Part shown: positions 1 to 8,256 of the stretch, one piece after another | How positions within the stretch are numbered: position 1 is the first letter of the stretch | Layout of the letters: the number at the start of each line of letters is the position of its first letter | The notes under the pieces: model-generated | Database searches by the model: none | Told to the model about the DNA's origin: nothing | The model's input: only the letters and a program-made list of their open reading frames with translations | Assembly (NCBI GenBank): GCA_029959615.1 | Contig: JASCOD010000001.1 | Coordinates: 1,364,001-1,428,000 of the forward strand | Length of the DNA: 64,000 nucleotides | Direction: 5' to 3' | DNA from: Flavobacteriaceae bacterium PS02338 | GTDB taxonomy: Bacteria > Bacteroidota > Bacteroidia > Sphingobacteriales > Sphingobacteriaceae | Made by a program: the position numbers and the translations under genes

Positions 1-1
1 T

Positions 2-229
2 ATTTCAAAAGAAGACTTATTGGAGCTGATTGCCAAAGAGCGCAGGTTAGAGTTTTTTGCAGAGTGGGGGCACCGTTGGTTTGATCTAAAGCGTACGGGC
101 AAGGCCAATACGGTATTGGGCAATTTAAAGGGTACTGATTGGAATAACAGCACTAATCTTTATCCAATTCCATACAGGGAAATGAGGTATAATTTTAACT
201 TAACACAAAACGATGGCTACTTTAAGTAA
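2..229 (+). CDS. SusD/RagB-family outer-membrane lipoprotein, C-terminal fragment
   Basis: Only the last 75 codons are in the window; the frame is open from base 2, so the TTG at 20 is not a real start. The fragment reads KERRLEFFAEWGHRWFDLKR and ends in a PIPYREM...QNDGY stretch, the usual C-terminus of SusD/RagB proteins. SusD proteins are lipoproteins that cap a SusC TonB-dependent channel and bind glycan or peptide at the cell surface; the SusC partner should lie upstream, outside the window. The stop overlaps the next gene by 17 bases, which suggests one transcript. The substrate cannot be told from this piece. Confidence 0.85.
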   Translation: MSKEDLLELIAKERRLEFFAEWGHRWFDLKRTGKANTVLGNLKGTDWNNSTNLYPIPYREMRYNFNLTQNDGYFK

Positions 230-794
230 TTATTTCTGGCGAGCAGTACTTTGCGTACTGCTTACCTTCGGGCATAACAATGCTTGGGCGCAACACAAAA
301 ATCAGTTTCCACAGATAGGGCAATTGTGTCCAGATTTTCAATTCAGTGAGCTGCAGTACCATGCTAAAACAACCGCCACAAGGGATGATTTTAAGGGCAA
401 GTATCTAATATTGGATTTATGGAACAGGTACTGTGCGGCCTGCTTAAATGCAATGCCCAAAATGGACAGTATCCGAAAGGCTTTTTCAGATCGTGTAGCC
501 GTGGTAATGGTGGGCTATACCGGAAGTCGGTACAGCAAGAGGTCAGATGATAAAATGATCAGAAAGCTTTACGAAGAAAATAGGAAAGAGCAAAATCTCG
601 ATCTACCCATCGCTTACGATTCTGTACTTTTTCACCGTTTCAATATTGGTGCCTGTCCGTATATCATAGTGTTAGATAGAGATAGTAAAGTCGTGGCCAT
701 TACCACATCAATCAACGCAAAACAGTTGGAAGAACTGCTAATGGGAAATTCGCCTGTGCTTCAAAAAGCGTATCGAAGAGATGAGCGTTTATAG
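213..794 (+). CDS. Exported thioredoxin-like (TlpA/ResA-type) protein
   Basis: 193 residues. An N-terminal signal peptide (hydrophobic about 10-22, ending AWAQ) points to the periplasm or outer membrane. A thioredoxin fold follows, with the redox motif WNRYCAAC (C74, C77) and a cis-proline near residue 149 (GACPYIIVLD). Such proteins reduce or exchange disulfides. The ATG lies inside the end of the preceding SusD gene, so the two are probably co-transcribed, a common arrangement in Bacteroidota SusCD loci. The C-terminus after about residue 175 is basic and unremarkable. The fold is clear; the physiological partner is unknown. Confidence 0.8.
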   Translation: MATLSNYFWRAVLCVLLTFGHNNAWAQHKNQFPQIGQLCPDFQFSELQYHAKTTATRDDFKGKYLILDLWNRYCAACLNAMPKMDSIRKAFSDRVAVVMVGYTGSRYSKRSDDKMIRKLYEENRKEQNLDLPIAYDSVLFHRFNIGACPYIIVLDRDSKVVAITTSINAKQLEELLMGNSPVLQKAYRRDERL

Positions 795-797
795 TTG

Positions 798-837
798 AAA
801 AGAGCACGGAGCTTAATGCTTAGCTCCGTGCTCTTTT
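798..837. terminator. Bidirectional intrinsic terminator
   Basis: Perfect 16-base inverted repeat (798-813 and 822-837) with an 8-base loop. The arms start AAAAGAGCACGG and end CCGTGCTCTTTT, so there is a T-run on either strand. It lies between convergent genes (thioredoxin-like on plus, DUF6520-like on minus) and should serve both. Confidence 0.9.
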
Positions 838-839
838 AA

Positions 840-1166
840 TTAAAGTGCTGGACGCATGATGCTTTCGGTGGCGGCATCATCATTCGGGAAATTGGAAAGT
901 TCACTTGAAAATCCACGTAAACATTCAATTTCGGTTCCTGTAGCACATGGTGAAACTACCAATGGCTTTTCCTCTTCAACGTAGAAATCGCTATCGTTTT
1001 TGATATAACCGTCCGGATAATTGGTAGGGTCATCATGAGATACCTTGTACCAATACAAAGTGGTTTTCTTTGTTTCATTGCTTTTAAAAGCACTCACTGT
1101 AAATACCAGACCGAACACCATTACCAGTGCTACAAGACCGAACATTAAACTTTTTAAATTTTTCAT
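840..1166 (-). CDS. Small exported DUF6520-like protein
   Basis: 108 residues from the ATG at 1166; the longer open frame upstream begins at a weak start and has no coding character. The N-terminus MKNLKSLMFGLVALVMVFG is a signal sequence with a hydrophobic stretch to about residue 28 (TVSAF). The mature part is acidic, begins with a KKTTLYWYKV strand and has two cysteines (in SPCATG and IECLRG) that could form a disulfide. This matches the small Bacteroidota family I know as DUF6520, of unknown function. It stands alone upstream of a bidirectional terminator. Confidence 0.65.
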   Translation of the reverse strand: MKNLKSLMFGLVALVMVFGLVFTVSAFKSNETKKTTLYWYKVSHDDPTNYPDGYIKNDSDFYVEEEKPLVVSPCATGTEIECLRGFSSELSNFPNDDAATESIMRPAL

Positions 1167-1431
1167 AATTGTTGACCGCTTTGTTGCATTTGAAAAAACA
1201 GACGAAAAAGTTGAGGTGAAAAAAATATTACAGCTTTGATATAGGTTAACAGGCATTTACGAAACCGCTAAAAATGAATATAAACTAAATCGGTACAGGT
1301 AAAGGCTTTTGGCAAGAGCTAAAATGGTTCGCTGCGTTGAAGTAAAGTTAGGTTGCAATAGATTGGTTAAAACTGTTTGTGAACCATATAAAGTGCTGTT
1401 CGTTAGCAGTTTGATTGGCTTGTTGTTGGGT

Positions 1432-1986
1432 TTAGGTTAATTTTCGATAGGTGCGTACAAAATAGTCGTAGTCAAGATTTAAGTAGTTGCACATTTCCTT
1501 TTTTTGGAGAAATGGTAATAGGAGTTGACGCGTCCGTCGAAAATGGATGACGCGTTCTCGAGGCTTCATTTCTAATAAATGGGTTCTTAATAGCAGGCTA
1601 TCGTAATAATTAAAACGTAGGTTGAGGTAAATTTTGATAAGTTCTTCAAATTCTAGGTAAAGCGTATGCAACGCTGCCAAGTCTAAACTAAACACGGTAG
1701 TAGGCAATACAGCTTCCAGATATAAACGATGCGATGCTGTAATACAATAGACAGTACTGCCAACGCCAAAGAAATTGAGGATAGTAGGTTTTACACGATC
1801 GTGAACATCAAATTCTTTCATTAAGCCTGTTGCCACATAAGCCAAGCTACCTACTTCGCGTATTAAATGTTGCTGTGGTTCAAGGTGTACGGTGGTAATT
1901 AGGCTCACAATGCGGTCCCAAGCCTCGGGTCTTAGTGCTCCGTAGCTTTGTAAATGTATTTTAAGAGTTAGAAATAAATGATCCAT
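1432..1986 (-). CDS. Crp/Fnr-family cyclic-nucleotide-binding-fold regulator
   Basis: 184 residues from the ATG at 1986 (MDHLFLTLK); the longer frame would need a TTG. An N-terminal beta-roll resembles the cyclic-nucleotide-binding domain, including an EPQQHLIREV strand and a VATGLMKEF segment near the usual YYILKGLVR position. A long helix follows, then a short C-terminal helix-turn-helix-like end (MCNYLNLDYDYFVRTYRKL). This is the typical layout of small Bacteroidota Crp-like regulators. The glycines and arginine of the cAMP pocket are not evident, so it may bind no cAMP. No target is visible. Confidence 0.65.
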   Translation of the reverse strand: MDHLFLTLKIHLQSYGALRPEAWDRIVSLITTVHLEPQQHLIREVGSLAYVATGLMKEFDVHDRVKPTILNFFGVGSTVYCITASHRLYLEAVLPTTVFSLDLAALHTLYLEFEELIKIYLNLRFNYYDSLLLRTHLLEMKPRERVIHFRRTRQLLLPFLQKKEMCNYLNLDYDYFVRTYRKLT

Positions 1987-2035
1987 AACATATAGAAGAA
2001 TGGCCAAAGAACTGTTAGGCCGTGCTTTTTAAATT

Positions 2036-2422
2036 TTAATAACTAATTTCTACAATAACGAAACCACTGGCACTTTCACTACCGCTGCCGTCTCCATCGG
2101 TATCGATCTTGCTCTTGATCTCAATGAGCTTGCAATCTCGCAATGCCGCTGTCTTCGATACGGGCAAGAGCTTAACAAGACTTAGCGCTAAGCGGTGCCG
2201 TATAGCCGTAGTTACCTGCGATCCTATAAAACTCAATAAGATCGTACTCATACCTTCCAGATAGGTAACTTGAGAAGGCTCGAAGTCAAAGTGATTCAGT
2301 AGCCATGCAACAAAATCAGCATTCGCTTCTTTGGCCTCCATTTGTAATGCTCCATCTGGCAATGCATAGAGGCCAGTCACCAATTCGGTAGCACCTCCAC
2401 TTGTAAAAGGAAATTTTTCCAT
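2036..2422 (-). CDS. Hypothetical protein, 128 residues
   Basis: I do not recognise a family. It opens MEKFPFTSGGATEL without a signal peptide, continues with amphipathic helical segments (DFVAWLLNHFDFEP, STILLSFIGSQVTTAI) and ends in an acidic, serine/glycine-rich stretch (TDGDGSGSESASG) before a hydrophobic end. It lies 49 bases upstream of the Crp-like regulator gene on the same strand, so the two may be co-transcribed. Composition is like the neighbours. Likely a real cytoplasmic protein; function unknown. Confidence 0.55.
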   Translation of the reverse strand: MEKFPFTSGGATELVTGLYALPDGALQMEAKEANADFVAWLLNHFDFEPSQVTYLEGMSTILLSFIGSQVTTAIRHRLALSLVKLLPVSKTAALRDCKLIEIKSKIDTDGDGSGSESASGFVIVEISY

Positions 2423-3039
2423 AAAAAGATAATTAGATTAATGATGCAGCAAAAATCATTTCTTGTACAAATCGTTTTTACTTTTTTCTTCTCAAATTGT
2501 AGTGAACTATACATTTTGGTGTAGCGAATTATACAAACTCCGCTAAACCATACCGTTAGGCATTAAAATGTGTCACTCAACTCAGGTTATTTATCATAGC
2601 CAAATACTGGCACTAACAGATCGCTGTAGGGACAAGCCATGCAATGACTATCGGTATGGTTAAGAGCAAAGATGGCCTCAGCGTATCTCCGTTAGAAGAA
2701 TTCAATAAAAGCACTCTTGAATACCATAGGAGAAAATAACCTTAAATGAAAAAAAGAAGGAGCCCGGAGGCGGCAAGCGGAAAAACAATGTTTTCTAATA
2801 AAAAAAAGGAGATAAGCCAACACGTCCCCACACCACCTACACACCGCCTACACACAGGGTCGGCACAAGAACCACACAACAACAACACATGAATCACACA
2901 TGAACGGTACATGGATAACACATGAATCACACATAAAAACCTAAGGTAAAAGCGAATAAACCGAACAAAAGTGCATTTGGCGCAATTTCGGCAACAAAGA
3001 AACTAATGATGCATAAGTAGATTGTTTGGCGAACAACGC
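2423..3039. other. Gene-poor stretch with short direct and inverted repeats
   Basis: No convincing gene over about 600 bases. Two tiny open frames with ATG (2644-2739, 31 codons; 2746-2892, 48 codons, very basic) cannot be supported. An 18-base direct repeat beginning AACACATGAATC occurs at 2884-2901 and 2917-2934, and a 10-base inverted pair AACCATACCG/CGGTATGGTT lies at 2546-2555 and 2652-2661. GC content rises locally at 2760-2880, unlike the flanks. Confidence 0.5.
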
Positions 3040-3040
3040 C

Positions 3041-3071
3041 TTGTTTTGCAATGTTTACTGTCTTAATTTTG
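3041..3071 (+). promoter_or_regulatory. Predicted promoter of the 54-residue gene
   Basis: TTG at 3041-3043, a 20-base spacer and TAATTTTG at 3064-3071 match the Bacteroidota sigma-70 consensus TTG-N17-23-TAnnTTTG exactly. It would give a leader of about 60 bases before the ATG at 3140. Confidence 0.55.
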
Positions 3072-3139
3072 GTTTAACAAAGCATCCGGGAAAACGCTTT
3101 TTAACAGAATTATTAATTATTTAAAAGCATAAAAAAATC

Positions 3140-3304
3140 ATGGCTCACCGACCAAAACCGACAAAAAAACCTTTAGTATTTGATCAGTTAGAAGTGAGAG
3201 AGTTTCTTGCCAAAGCCATTTACGATATAAAATTTCCTGCTCTTAAAGAAGAATATCAGTTTGTAAAAGATTTCGAACTCGCCGATCCGGAAGGAAAAGG
3301 ATGA
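3140..3304 (+). CDS. Small hypothetical protein, 54 residues
   Basis: ATG at 3140 to TGA at 3302-3304. The product starts MAHRPKPTKKPLVFDQLEV and ends ELADPEGKG. It has a basic proline/lysine-rich start and an amphipathic helix (VREFLAKAIYDIKFPALKEEYQFV). Support comes from a consensus promoter upstream (3041-3071), ordinary codon use and a protein-like composition. I do not recognise the family. It ends 58 bases before the convergent tRNA-Glu gene. Confidence 0.6.
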   Translation: MAHRPKPTKKPLVFDQLEVREFLAKAIYDIKFPALKEEYQFVKDFELADPEGKG

Positions 3305-3362
3305 ATAATTCAAATTCCCTTAAAAACAAAAATCCCGCTCTACTTATCGTAAAGCGGGATTG

Positions 3363-3434
3363 TAGCCCGTAGGGGAATCGAACCCCTGTTTCCAGAATGA
3401 AAATCTGGCGTCCTCACCCCTAGACGAACGGGCC
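3363..3434 (-). tRNA. tRNA-Glu (anticodon TTC)
   Basis: 72-base cloverleaf on the minus strand: acceptor GGCCCGT/ACGGGCT (G1-U72 wobble), anticodon stem CCAGA/TCTGG around loop TTTTCAT giving anticodon TTC, T-arm CAGGGGTTCGATTCCCCT. CCA is not encoded. It lies just downstream of the initiator tRNA on the same strand, probably in one transcript. Confidence 0.95.
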
Positions 3435-3471
3435 ATTAAATAAAGAAGTGTCATTTCAACTTCTTCTTCGG

Positions 3472-3544
<73 letters not shown>

Positions 3545-3595
3545 CGCTATACAATTCGTTTTTTTATTGGTTAAATCCTTAACACTGTTTCCGAA

Positions 3596-3626
3596 TTGGA
3601 ATGCAAAGATATAATTCGTTTCTTTG
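3596..3626 (+). promoter_or_regulatory. Possible era promoter
   Basis: TTG at 3596-3598, a 20-base spacer and TTTCTTTG at 3619-3626 (one mismatch to TAnnTTTG). Transcription would start near 3632, about 24 bases before the era ATG. It lies in the 111-base gap between the divergent tRNA and era genes. Confidence 0.35.
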
Positions 3627-3655
3627 TAACGCAAATTTTTTTTAAAAAATATTTT

Positions 3656-4534
3656 ATGGCACATAAAGCAGGCTTTGTAAGTATCATCGGAAAACCCAAT
3701 GTGGGCAAATCGACATTGATGAATGCACTAGTGGGAGAGAAGCTATCTATTATTACTCCAAAGGCACAAACAACCCGTCATCGTATACTGGGTATTGTAA
3801 ATGAAGAAGACTTTCAGGTGGTTTTTTCTGATACACCAGGAGTAATTAAACCTAAATATGGCTTGCAAGACTCAATGATGACCGCGGTAGGTGGTGCACT
3901 TCAAGATGCAGATTTGATTCTTTTTGTGACCGATATTCATGAACGTCACGATGAAAATGATGTGCTAGAAAAAATTGTCAATACCAAAATTCCAGTAGTT
4001 GTACTCATTAACAAAGTAGATAATGCCAAACAGGAAGAGGTGGTAGAGAAGATGGAATACTGGCAAGAGAAACTAAACCCTAAGCAAATTTTTGCGATAT
4101 CTGCCTTGCATGCTTACAATTTGGAAGGTTTAATGCCTTTGATTTTGGAAGTTATTCCAGAGCATCCAGCTTATTACGATAAAGAAGATCTAACTGATAG
4201 ACACGTTCGTTTCTTTGCTTCTGAAATTATCCGCGAAAAAATATTCAATAACTACCAAAAAGAAATTCCATATAGCACCGAAGTGATAATTACCGCTTTT
4301 AAGGAAGAAGAAAAGATCACCAGAATAAGTGCCGAAATTATTGTAGAACGTGATTCGCAAAAAAATATCCTCATAGGTAAAGCTGGAGCAAGTTTAAAGA
4401 AAGTGGGAATGGAAGCACGCAAAGACATTGAGAAATTTATCGATGGAAAAGTGTTCCTAGAAACCTTTGTAAAGGTAATTCCAGATTGGAGGAGCAAGAA
4501 GAACTATTTGAAGAACTTTGGCTACGATGGTTAA
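3656..4534 (+). CDS. era: GTPase Era
   Basis: 292 residues from the ATG at 3656 (MAHKAGFVSIIG), which places the P-loop as in the family; the longer frame from 3596 lies in the promoter region. The Ras-like G domain has G1 GKPNVGKST (about 12-20), G3 DTPG and G4 NKVD; a C-terminal KH domain (about 200-290) carries the GKAGASLKKVG RNA-binding loop. Era binds the 3' end of 16S rRNA and assists 30S assembly. Full length. Its neighbours der and rsgA also encode ribosome-assembly GTPases, so three such genes lie within 4.5 kb, and rsmA is elsewhere in the window. Confidence 0.97.
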   Translation: MAHKAGFVSIIGKPNVGKSTLMNALVGEKLSIITPKAQTTRHRILGIVNEEDFQVVFSDTPGVIKPKYGLQDSMMTAVGGALQDADLILFVTDIHERHDENDVLEKIVNTKIPVVVLINKVDNAKQEEVVEKMEYWQEKLNPKQIFAISALHAYNLEGLMPLILEVIPEHPAYYDKEDLTDRHVRFFASEIIREKIFNNYQKEIPYSTEVIITAFKEEEKITRISAEIIVERDSQKNILIGKAGASLKKVGMEARKDIEKFIDGKVFLETFVKVIPDWRSKKNYLKNFGYDG

Positions 4535-4557
4535 TTCGCTGATTGGCAAATTTGTAC

Positions 4558-4652
4558 TTCACTTGTCAGTCTGAGCTTTTCGAAGACTATTTGTTGCTCG
4601 ATGTTTCGACTATCTATTCCTATTTCATCGGAAAGTTCAACATGACGCCTGT
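4558..4652. repeat. Degenerate intergenic repeat (TCTGAGC...TCGAAG type)
   Basis: The stretch holds GTCAGTCTGAGC, then TTTTCGAAG, and ends AACATGACG. It resembles the element at 6253-6331 (GTCATCCTGAGCCTGTCGAAG ... CAGCATGAC is the same order of blocks), so both look like copies of one interspersed palindromic family. The assignment rests on reading two copies only. Confidence 0.45.
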
Positions 4653-4690
4653 ACTTTTAGCGAATAGCTATTCGCTTTGTTCCTTATTCC

Positions 4691-4723
4691 TTGTGCTTTA
4701 ATCAAAAATTAAGCGTACTTTTG
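4691..4723 (+). promoter_or_regulatory. Predicted der promoter
   Basis: TTG at 4691-4693, a 22-base spacer and a perfect TACTTTTG at 4716-4723. Transcription should start near 4729, giving a leader of about 95 bases that contains the inverted and direct repeats at 4756-4821. Confidence 0.6.
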
Positions 4724-4755
4724 CAAGTTCAAACCCTAAAAAGGGCATGGAGACC

Positions 4756-4821
4756 ATTTACGATTTTGCTTTTTTCAACTTGTTGTCATAATTCTAAAAT
4801 CGTAATTCTAAAATCGTAAAT
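4756..4821 (+). repeat. Inverted and 14-base direct repeats in the der leader
   Basis: ATTCTAAAATCGTA occurs twice in tandem (4791-4804, 4805-4818), 6 bases before the ATG. ATTTACGATTTT at 4756-4767 is the exact reverse complement of 4810-4821, so the leader RNA can fold into a 12-pair stem that ends at the start codon. The 14-base unit is two 7-base steps, fitting the period seen in other leaders here. Confidence 0.7.
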
Positions 4822-4824
4822 ATA

Positions 4825-6126
4825 ATGAGTAATATCATCGCCATAGTAGGCCGACCAAACGTTGGTAAATCAACACTTTTTAACCGCTTAACAGAAAGTC
4901 GTAAGGCTATTGTGGATGATTTTAGCGGGGTAACTAGAGATAGGCATTATGGCAAGGCCGAGTGGACAGATAAAGAATTCACGGTTATCGATACCGGTGG
5001 CTACGTAGCTAATTCGGAAGATTTGTTCGAAGCTGCTATTCGTGAACAGGTAGTCATTGCTATCGAAGAAGCTACCGTAATTATCTTTATGGTTGATGTA
5101 ACCACCGGAATTACCGATTTGGATGACGACATTGCTGATCTACTTCGTAAAGGTAAAAAGCCAGTTTTCGTAGTAGTAAATAAAGTTGATAATACGGCGT
5201 TAGAAAATGAATCTTCTGTTTTCTATAGTTTTGGTTTGGGCGAAATCCATACCATATCTTCTATGACAGGCTCGGGCACGGGAGATCTATTAGATGAAGT
5301 GGTTAAGCATTTTGAGGCCGTTCAGGAAGAAGAAAATAGCTTACCTAAAATTACCATAGTAGGTAGGCCAAACGTTGGTAAATCATCTTTAATTAACGCC
5401 TTGATTGGAAAAGATAGAAATATTGTGACGCCAATTGCGGGTACCACTAGAGATTCTATCCACATCCATTACAATCAGTTTGGGCACGAGTTTATGTTTA
5501 TCGATACCGCTGGTTTACGTAAGAAAACCAAGGTGAAGGAGAATATTGAGTTTTATTCGGTAATGCGTACCATTAAAGCCTTAGAAGATTCTGATGTGGT
5601 AATGTTAATGCTAGATGCACAAGAAGGTATCGAATCACAGGATATCAATATCTTTCACCTGGCAGAGAAGAATAAGAAAGGTATCGTGATTTTGGTGAAT
5701 AAATGGGATTTAATTGAGAAAAACAATAAAACCATTAAAGAATTCGAAGAGCAGATCAAACAGAAACTGCAACCATTTACAGATGTGCCTATTATTTTCA
5801 TCTCGGTTTTAAATAAACAAAGAATTTTCCAATCCATAGAGAAAGCATTAGAAGTTCAGAAAAATCGTAGCAAAAAGATACCTACTTCTAAACTGAACGA
5901 TGTGTTGTTGCCGATTATCGAGGCATATCCGCCACCTGCTTTAAAAGGAAAATACATCAAAATCAAATACATTACCCAGATTAACGGGGTAGCACCAATG
6001 TTTGCATTTTTCTGTAACCTACCGCAGTACATCAAAGAGCCTTATAAACGTTTTATAGAAAATAAACTCCGCGAAAACTTTGATTTTGCCGGTGTGCCAA
6101 TTCAAATCTATTTCAGACAAAAATAA
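4825..6126 (+). CDS. der: GTPase Der (EngA), double-domain ribosome assembly factor
   Basis: 433 residues, the usual length. There are two tandem G domains: the first with GRPNVGKST (about 9-17), DTGG and NKVD; the second with GRPNVGKSS (about 180-188), DTAG and NKWD. A C-terminal KH-like domain begins near 350 and ends in an RQK tail. Der acts late in 50S subunit assembly. The ATG sits 6 bases after a 14-base tandem repeat, and a consensus promoter lies about 100 bases upstream, so der has its own transcript separate from era. Confidence 0.97.
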   Translation: MSNIIAIVGRPNVGKSTLFNRLTESRKAIVDDFSGVTRDRHYGKAEWTDKEFTVIDTGGYVANSEDLFEAAIREQVVIAIEEATVIIFMVDVTTGITDLDDDIADLLRKGKKPVFVVVNKVDNTALENESSVFYSFGLGEIHTISSMTGSGTGDLLDEVVKHFEAVQEEENSLPKITIVGRPNVGKSSLINALIGKDRNIVTPIAGTTRDSIHIHYNQFGHEFMFIDTAGLRKKTKVKENIEFYSVMRTIKALEDSDVVMLMLDAQEGIESQDINIFHLAEKNKKGIVILVNKWDLIEKNNKTIKEFEEQIKQKLQPFTDVPIIFISVLNKQRIFQSIEKALEVQKNRSKKIPTSKLNDVLLPIIEAYPPPALKGKYIKIKYITQINGVAPMFAFFCNLPQYIKEPYKRFIENKLRENFDFAGVPIQIYFRQK

Positions 6127-6137
6127 ACTCTTTCGTT

Positions 6138-6158
6138 TCTCTCCCTAAAAGGGAGAGA
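6138..6158. terminator. Hairpin after der
   Basis: Perfect 9-base inverted repeat TCTCTCCCT (6138-6146) / AGGGAGAGA (6150-6158) with a 3-base loop, 12 bases after the der stop. No T-run follows, so it may be a 3' stabiliser or weak terminator rather than a standard one. A second partial copy (AGAGAGG) follows. Confidence 0.45.
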
Positions 6159-6557
6159 TGCCCAAAGGGTAGAGAGGATTTTGAAAATCAATTGTTGCAA
6201 TTCTTTGCCAACATCCGCCCCGCTGTACGCTGTCGCTTTTGTGGTCTACTTCTGTCATCCTGAGCCTGTCGAAGGATTTTCATGGCTATAGATGCTTCGA
6301 TAAATCCGATAGCCATCAGATCAGCATGACATGCGTGACTCGACAATCCTAAACAGAAAGTCTTTTCGCTGCCATCAGGTTTAATCAACCTAAGCCTTTA
6401 CCGGGATTTTGCATCAGCCTAAGGTAATAGCCCTTTTGGTAACGCCATCTTCAAGTGAGCCTCTGCGAGCTTGAAATACAGCAAAAAAAAAGGACTTACA
6501 TCTATATAACTACTGTAAATGCGCTTCAGAAAAAAATAACTTTACTAATTTTACGCC
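6159..6557. repeat. Non-coding gap with a REP-like palindrome
   Basis: About 400 bases between der and the GNAT gene. At 6253-6331 an imperfect palindromic element carries GTCATCCTGAGC, TCGAAGGAT and a closing CAGCATGAC, with internal ATGGCTAT (6282-6289) paired to ATAGCCAT (6309-6316). The minus-strand open frame over it is a by-product of the repeat. The rest, including a weak AAGCCTTTACC/CCTAAGGTAA similarity at 6390-6440, shows nothing I can name. Confidence 0.45.
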
Positions 6558-7076
6558 ATGCAAAATTCTATACAGGTTCTTAACAGCCTTTCAAACGATA
6601 TCGATATCATTTTTGAGTTTTATGACCTGGCTATTGAACATCAAAAGAAAGTGTCGCCGAAGCAATGGCAGGGGTTCGATAGGGAACTGGTAAAAGAAGA
6701 AATTGCCGATGGTCGCCAATATAAGATTTTGGTGGATGGCACAGTGGCTGCAATTTTCGCAGTAACCTATAGCGATCCGCAAATTTGGCTAGGTAAAGAT
6801 GAAGAAGCGGCGGTCTACATCCATCGTATAGTCACACATCCAAATTACCGAGGGTATGGTTTTGTGAAAGTAATTATCGACTGGGCGAAGGAATATAGCA
6901 AAACCAAGCCTTTAGACTACATCCGTATGGATACTTGGGCAGATAATGAACGCCTGTTGAAGTATTATACCGGTTGCGGCTTTAATCACGTAGGAGATAT
7001 TAAAATAGCACCCAATAGCGGTCTGCCTAAACACTACGAGGGTATTACGTTGAACTTGTTTGAAATTGAACTGTAG
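6558..7076 (+). CDS. GNAT-family N-acetyltransferase
   Basis: 172 residues. The core GNAT fold is visible: a VYIHRIVTHPNYRGYGFVKV segment (about 90-108), where the RGYG turn is the acetyl-CoA pyrophosphate-binding motif A, then IRMDTWADNERLLKYYTGCGF (about 134-154), the motif-B region typical of enzymes acting on small amines or peptides. Cytoplasmic, no signal. It stands alone between two intergenic regions. The substrate cannot be predicted. Confidence 0.85.
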   Translation: MQNSIQVLNSLSNDIDIIFEFYDLAIEHQKKVSPKQWQGFDRELVKEEIADGRQYKILVDGTVAAIFAVTYSDPQIWLGKDEEAAVYIHRIVTHPNYRGYGFVKVIIDWAKEYSKTKPLDYIRMDTWADNERLLKYYTGCGFNHVGDIKIAPNSGLPKHYEGITLNLFEIEL

Positions 7077-7108
7077 ATTGGTTAACTGTTTGGATTGTTT
7101 AATCGGTT

Positions 7109-7176
7109 AACTGAAAATTGCGAATTGGAAACTGAGGACTGCCAACTAAACTGATTCCTGATACCTAATCCCTAAA
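7109..7176. repeat. Heptad-periodic tract between GNAT gene and rsgA
   Basis: Ten consecutive 7-base steps: AACTGAA, AATTGCG, AATTGGA, AACTGAG, GACTGCC, AACTAAA, then CTGATTC, CTGATAC, CTAATCC, CTAAATT. Each step keeps a core (AAyTG, then CTrAT). The tract fills the gap between two convergent genes and ends at the rsgA stop. Confidence 0.7.
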
Positions 7177-8097
7177 TTAAGCTCTCGTATCGTTACCGTG
7201 ATAAATACTTTGATAGCTATCATAACGTGAAGGTTCGATTTCTCCTTCTTCTACAGCGGCAATAACGGCGCAGCCAGGCTCATTGATGTGTCTACAGTTG
7301 TTAAATCTGCACTGGTTTAGCCTTTCCCTCATTTCTACAAAAAAGTGGCTCAGTTCTTCTTTTTCGATGTCTACGATGCCCAATTCTCTAATGCCTGGTG
7401 TATCTACCAAATATCCACCAAAGGGCAATTGATGCATTTCAGCAAAAGTGGTAGTGTGCTGTCCCTTATCACTCCATTCGCTTACTTCTCCCGTCTTTAA
7501 TTCAAAATTGGGTAAAATGGCATTGATTAAGCTTGATTTTCCCACACCGGAGTGGCCAGAAAACAACGTTGTTTTGCCTTTTAACAGCGCTTCAATTTGT
7601 GGGATGTTGGTGCCTTCTAAGGCAGAAACTTCATAGCAAGGATAGCCAATATTTTCGTAGATAGACTTATAGTCAGCTAGTATAGCTAAGCCATCTTCAT
7701 TATATAAATCTAGTTTGTTGAAAATCAAAGATGTCGGGATGTCATAAGCTTCTGCAACTACTAAAAATCTATCAATAAATCCCAAAGAGGTGCGGGGAGA
7801 AGCTAAAGTAACTATCAGAAAAGCCTGATCTAAGTTGGCAGCAATAATCTGTGATTGTTTACTTAGATTAATTGATTTGCGGATGATGTAGTTTTTACGG
7901 TCATGCAGCTTGTCAATTACGCCGGTATCTGCATTTGGCTCCAATTCAAAGTTTACTTGGTCACCTACAGCGATGGGGTTGGTAGTCTGTATGCCTTTAA
8001 TCCTAAACTTGCCCTTAATGCGGCACGAATAGGTATTGCCATCTTCGGCAAATACTTGGTACCAACTTCCTGTAGATTTAATAACTAATCCTTGCAT
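7177..8097 (-). CDS. rsgA: Small ribosomal subunit biogenesis GTPase RsgA
   Basis: 306 residues. An N-terminal OB fold (about 1-65) precedes a circularly permuted GTPase: G4 NKLDLYN comes first (about 124), then G1 GHSGVGKSS (about 180-188) and G3 DTPGIRELG (about 228). A zinc knuckle of the form C-x5-C-x-H-x5-C (CRFNNCRHINEPGC) closes the protein. RsgA checks maturation of the 30S subunit. The start ATG fits the family and length is normal. It is the third ribosome-assembly GTPase in this part of the window. Confidence 0.96.
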   Translation of the reverse strand: MQGLVIKSTGSWYQVFAEDGNTYSCRIKGKFRIKGIQTTNPIAVGDQVNFELEPNADTGVIDKLHDRKNYIIRKSINLSKQSQIIAANLDQAFLIVTLASPRTSLGFIDRFLVVAEAYDIPTSLIFNKLDLYNEDGLAILADYKSIYENIGYPCYEVSALEGTNIPQIEALLKGKTTLFSGHSGVGKSSLINAILPNFELKTGEVSEWSDKGQHTTTFAEMHQLPFGGYLVDTPGIRELGIVDIEKEELSHFFVEMRERLNQCRFNNCRHINEPGCAVIAAVEEGEIEPSRYDSYQSIYHGNDTRA

Positions 8098-8113
8098 ATT
8101 TTGGGTAAAGGTA

Positions 8114-8148
8114 GTGTTGAAAGTTGAGAGTTGAAAGTGAAAAGTTTA
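8114..8148. repeat. Heptad-periodic tract upstream of rsgA
   Basis: Five 7-base steps GTGTTGA, AAGTTGA, GAGTTGA, AAGTGAA, AAGTTTA, lying 17 bases upstream of the rsgA start codon (minus strand), so probably inside its leader or promoter. Confidence 0.65.
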
Positions 8149-8170
8149 AAGCTTTTGCGCATTATATTTT

Positions 8171-8245
8171 ACCACCTAAGACACTTTAGCGCACTTAAGA
8201 AAAAACATCTCAAAAACTTAGGTTCCCTCAGGTGTCTAAGGTGGT
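8171..8245. repeat. Long imperfect palindrome
   Basis: ACCACCTAAGACAC at 8171-8184 pairs with 8232-8245 in 13 of 14 positions, around a 47-base centre with a weaker inner pair (CTTAAG/CTTAGG). Looks like an interspersed palindromic element in the gap between rsgA and accC. Confidence 0.55.
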
Positions 8246-8256
8246 TTATTTTAAAA

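Noticed and set aside
2742..2930. 62-codon minus-strand frame rich in cysteine and valine
   Set aside because: It arises from CACA-rich direct repeats on the other strand; there is no start context or similarity.
6188..6388. 66-codon minus-strand open frame
   Set aside because: It lies on a REP-like palindrome; the residues (LRQAQDD) are the usual by-product of this repeat.
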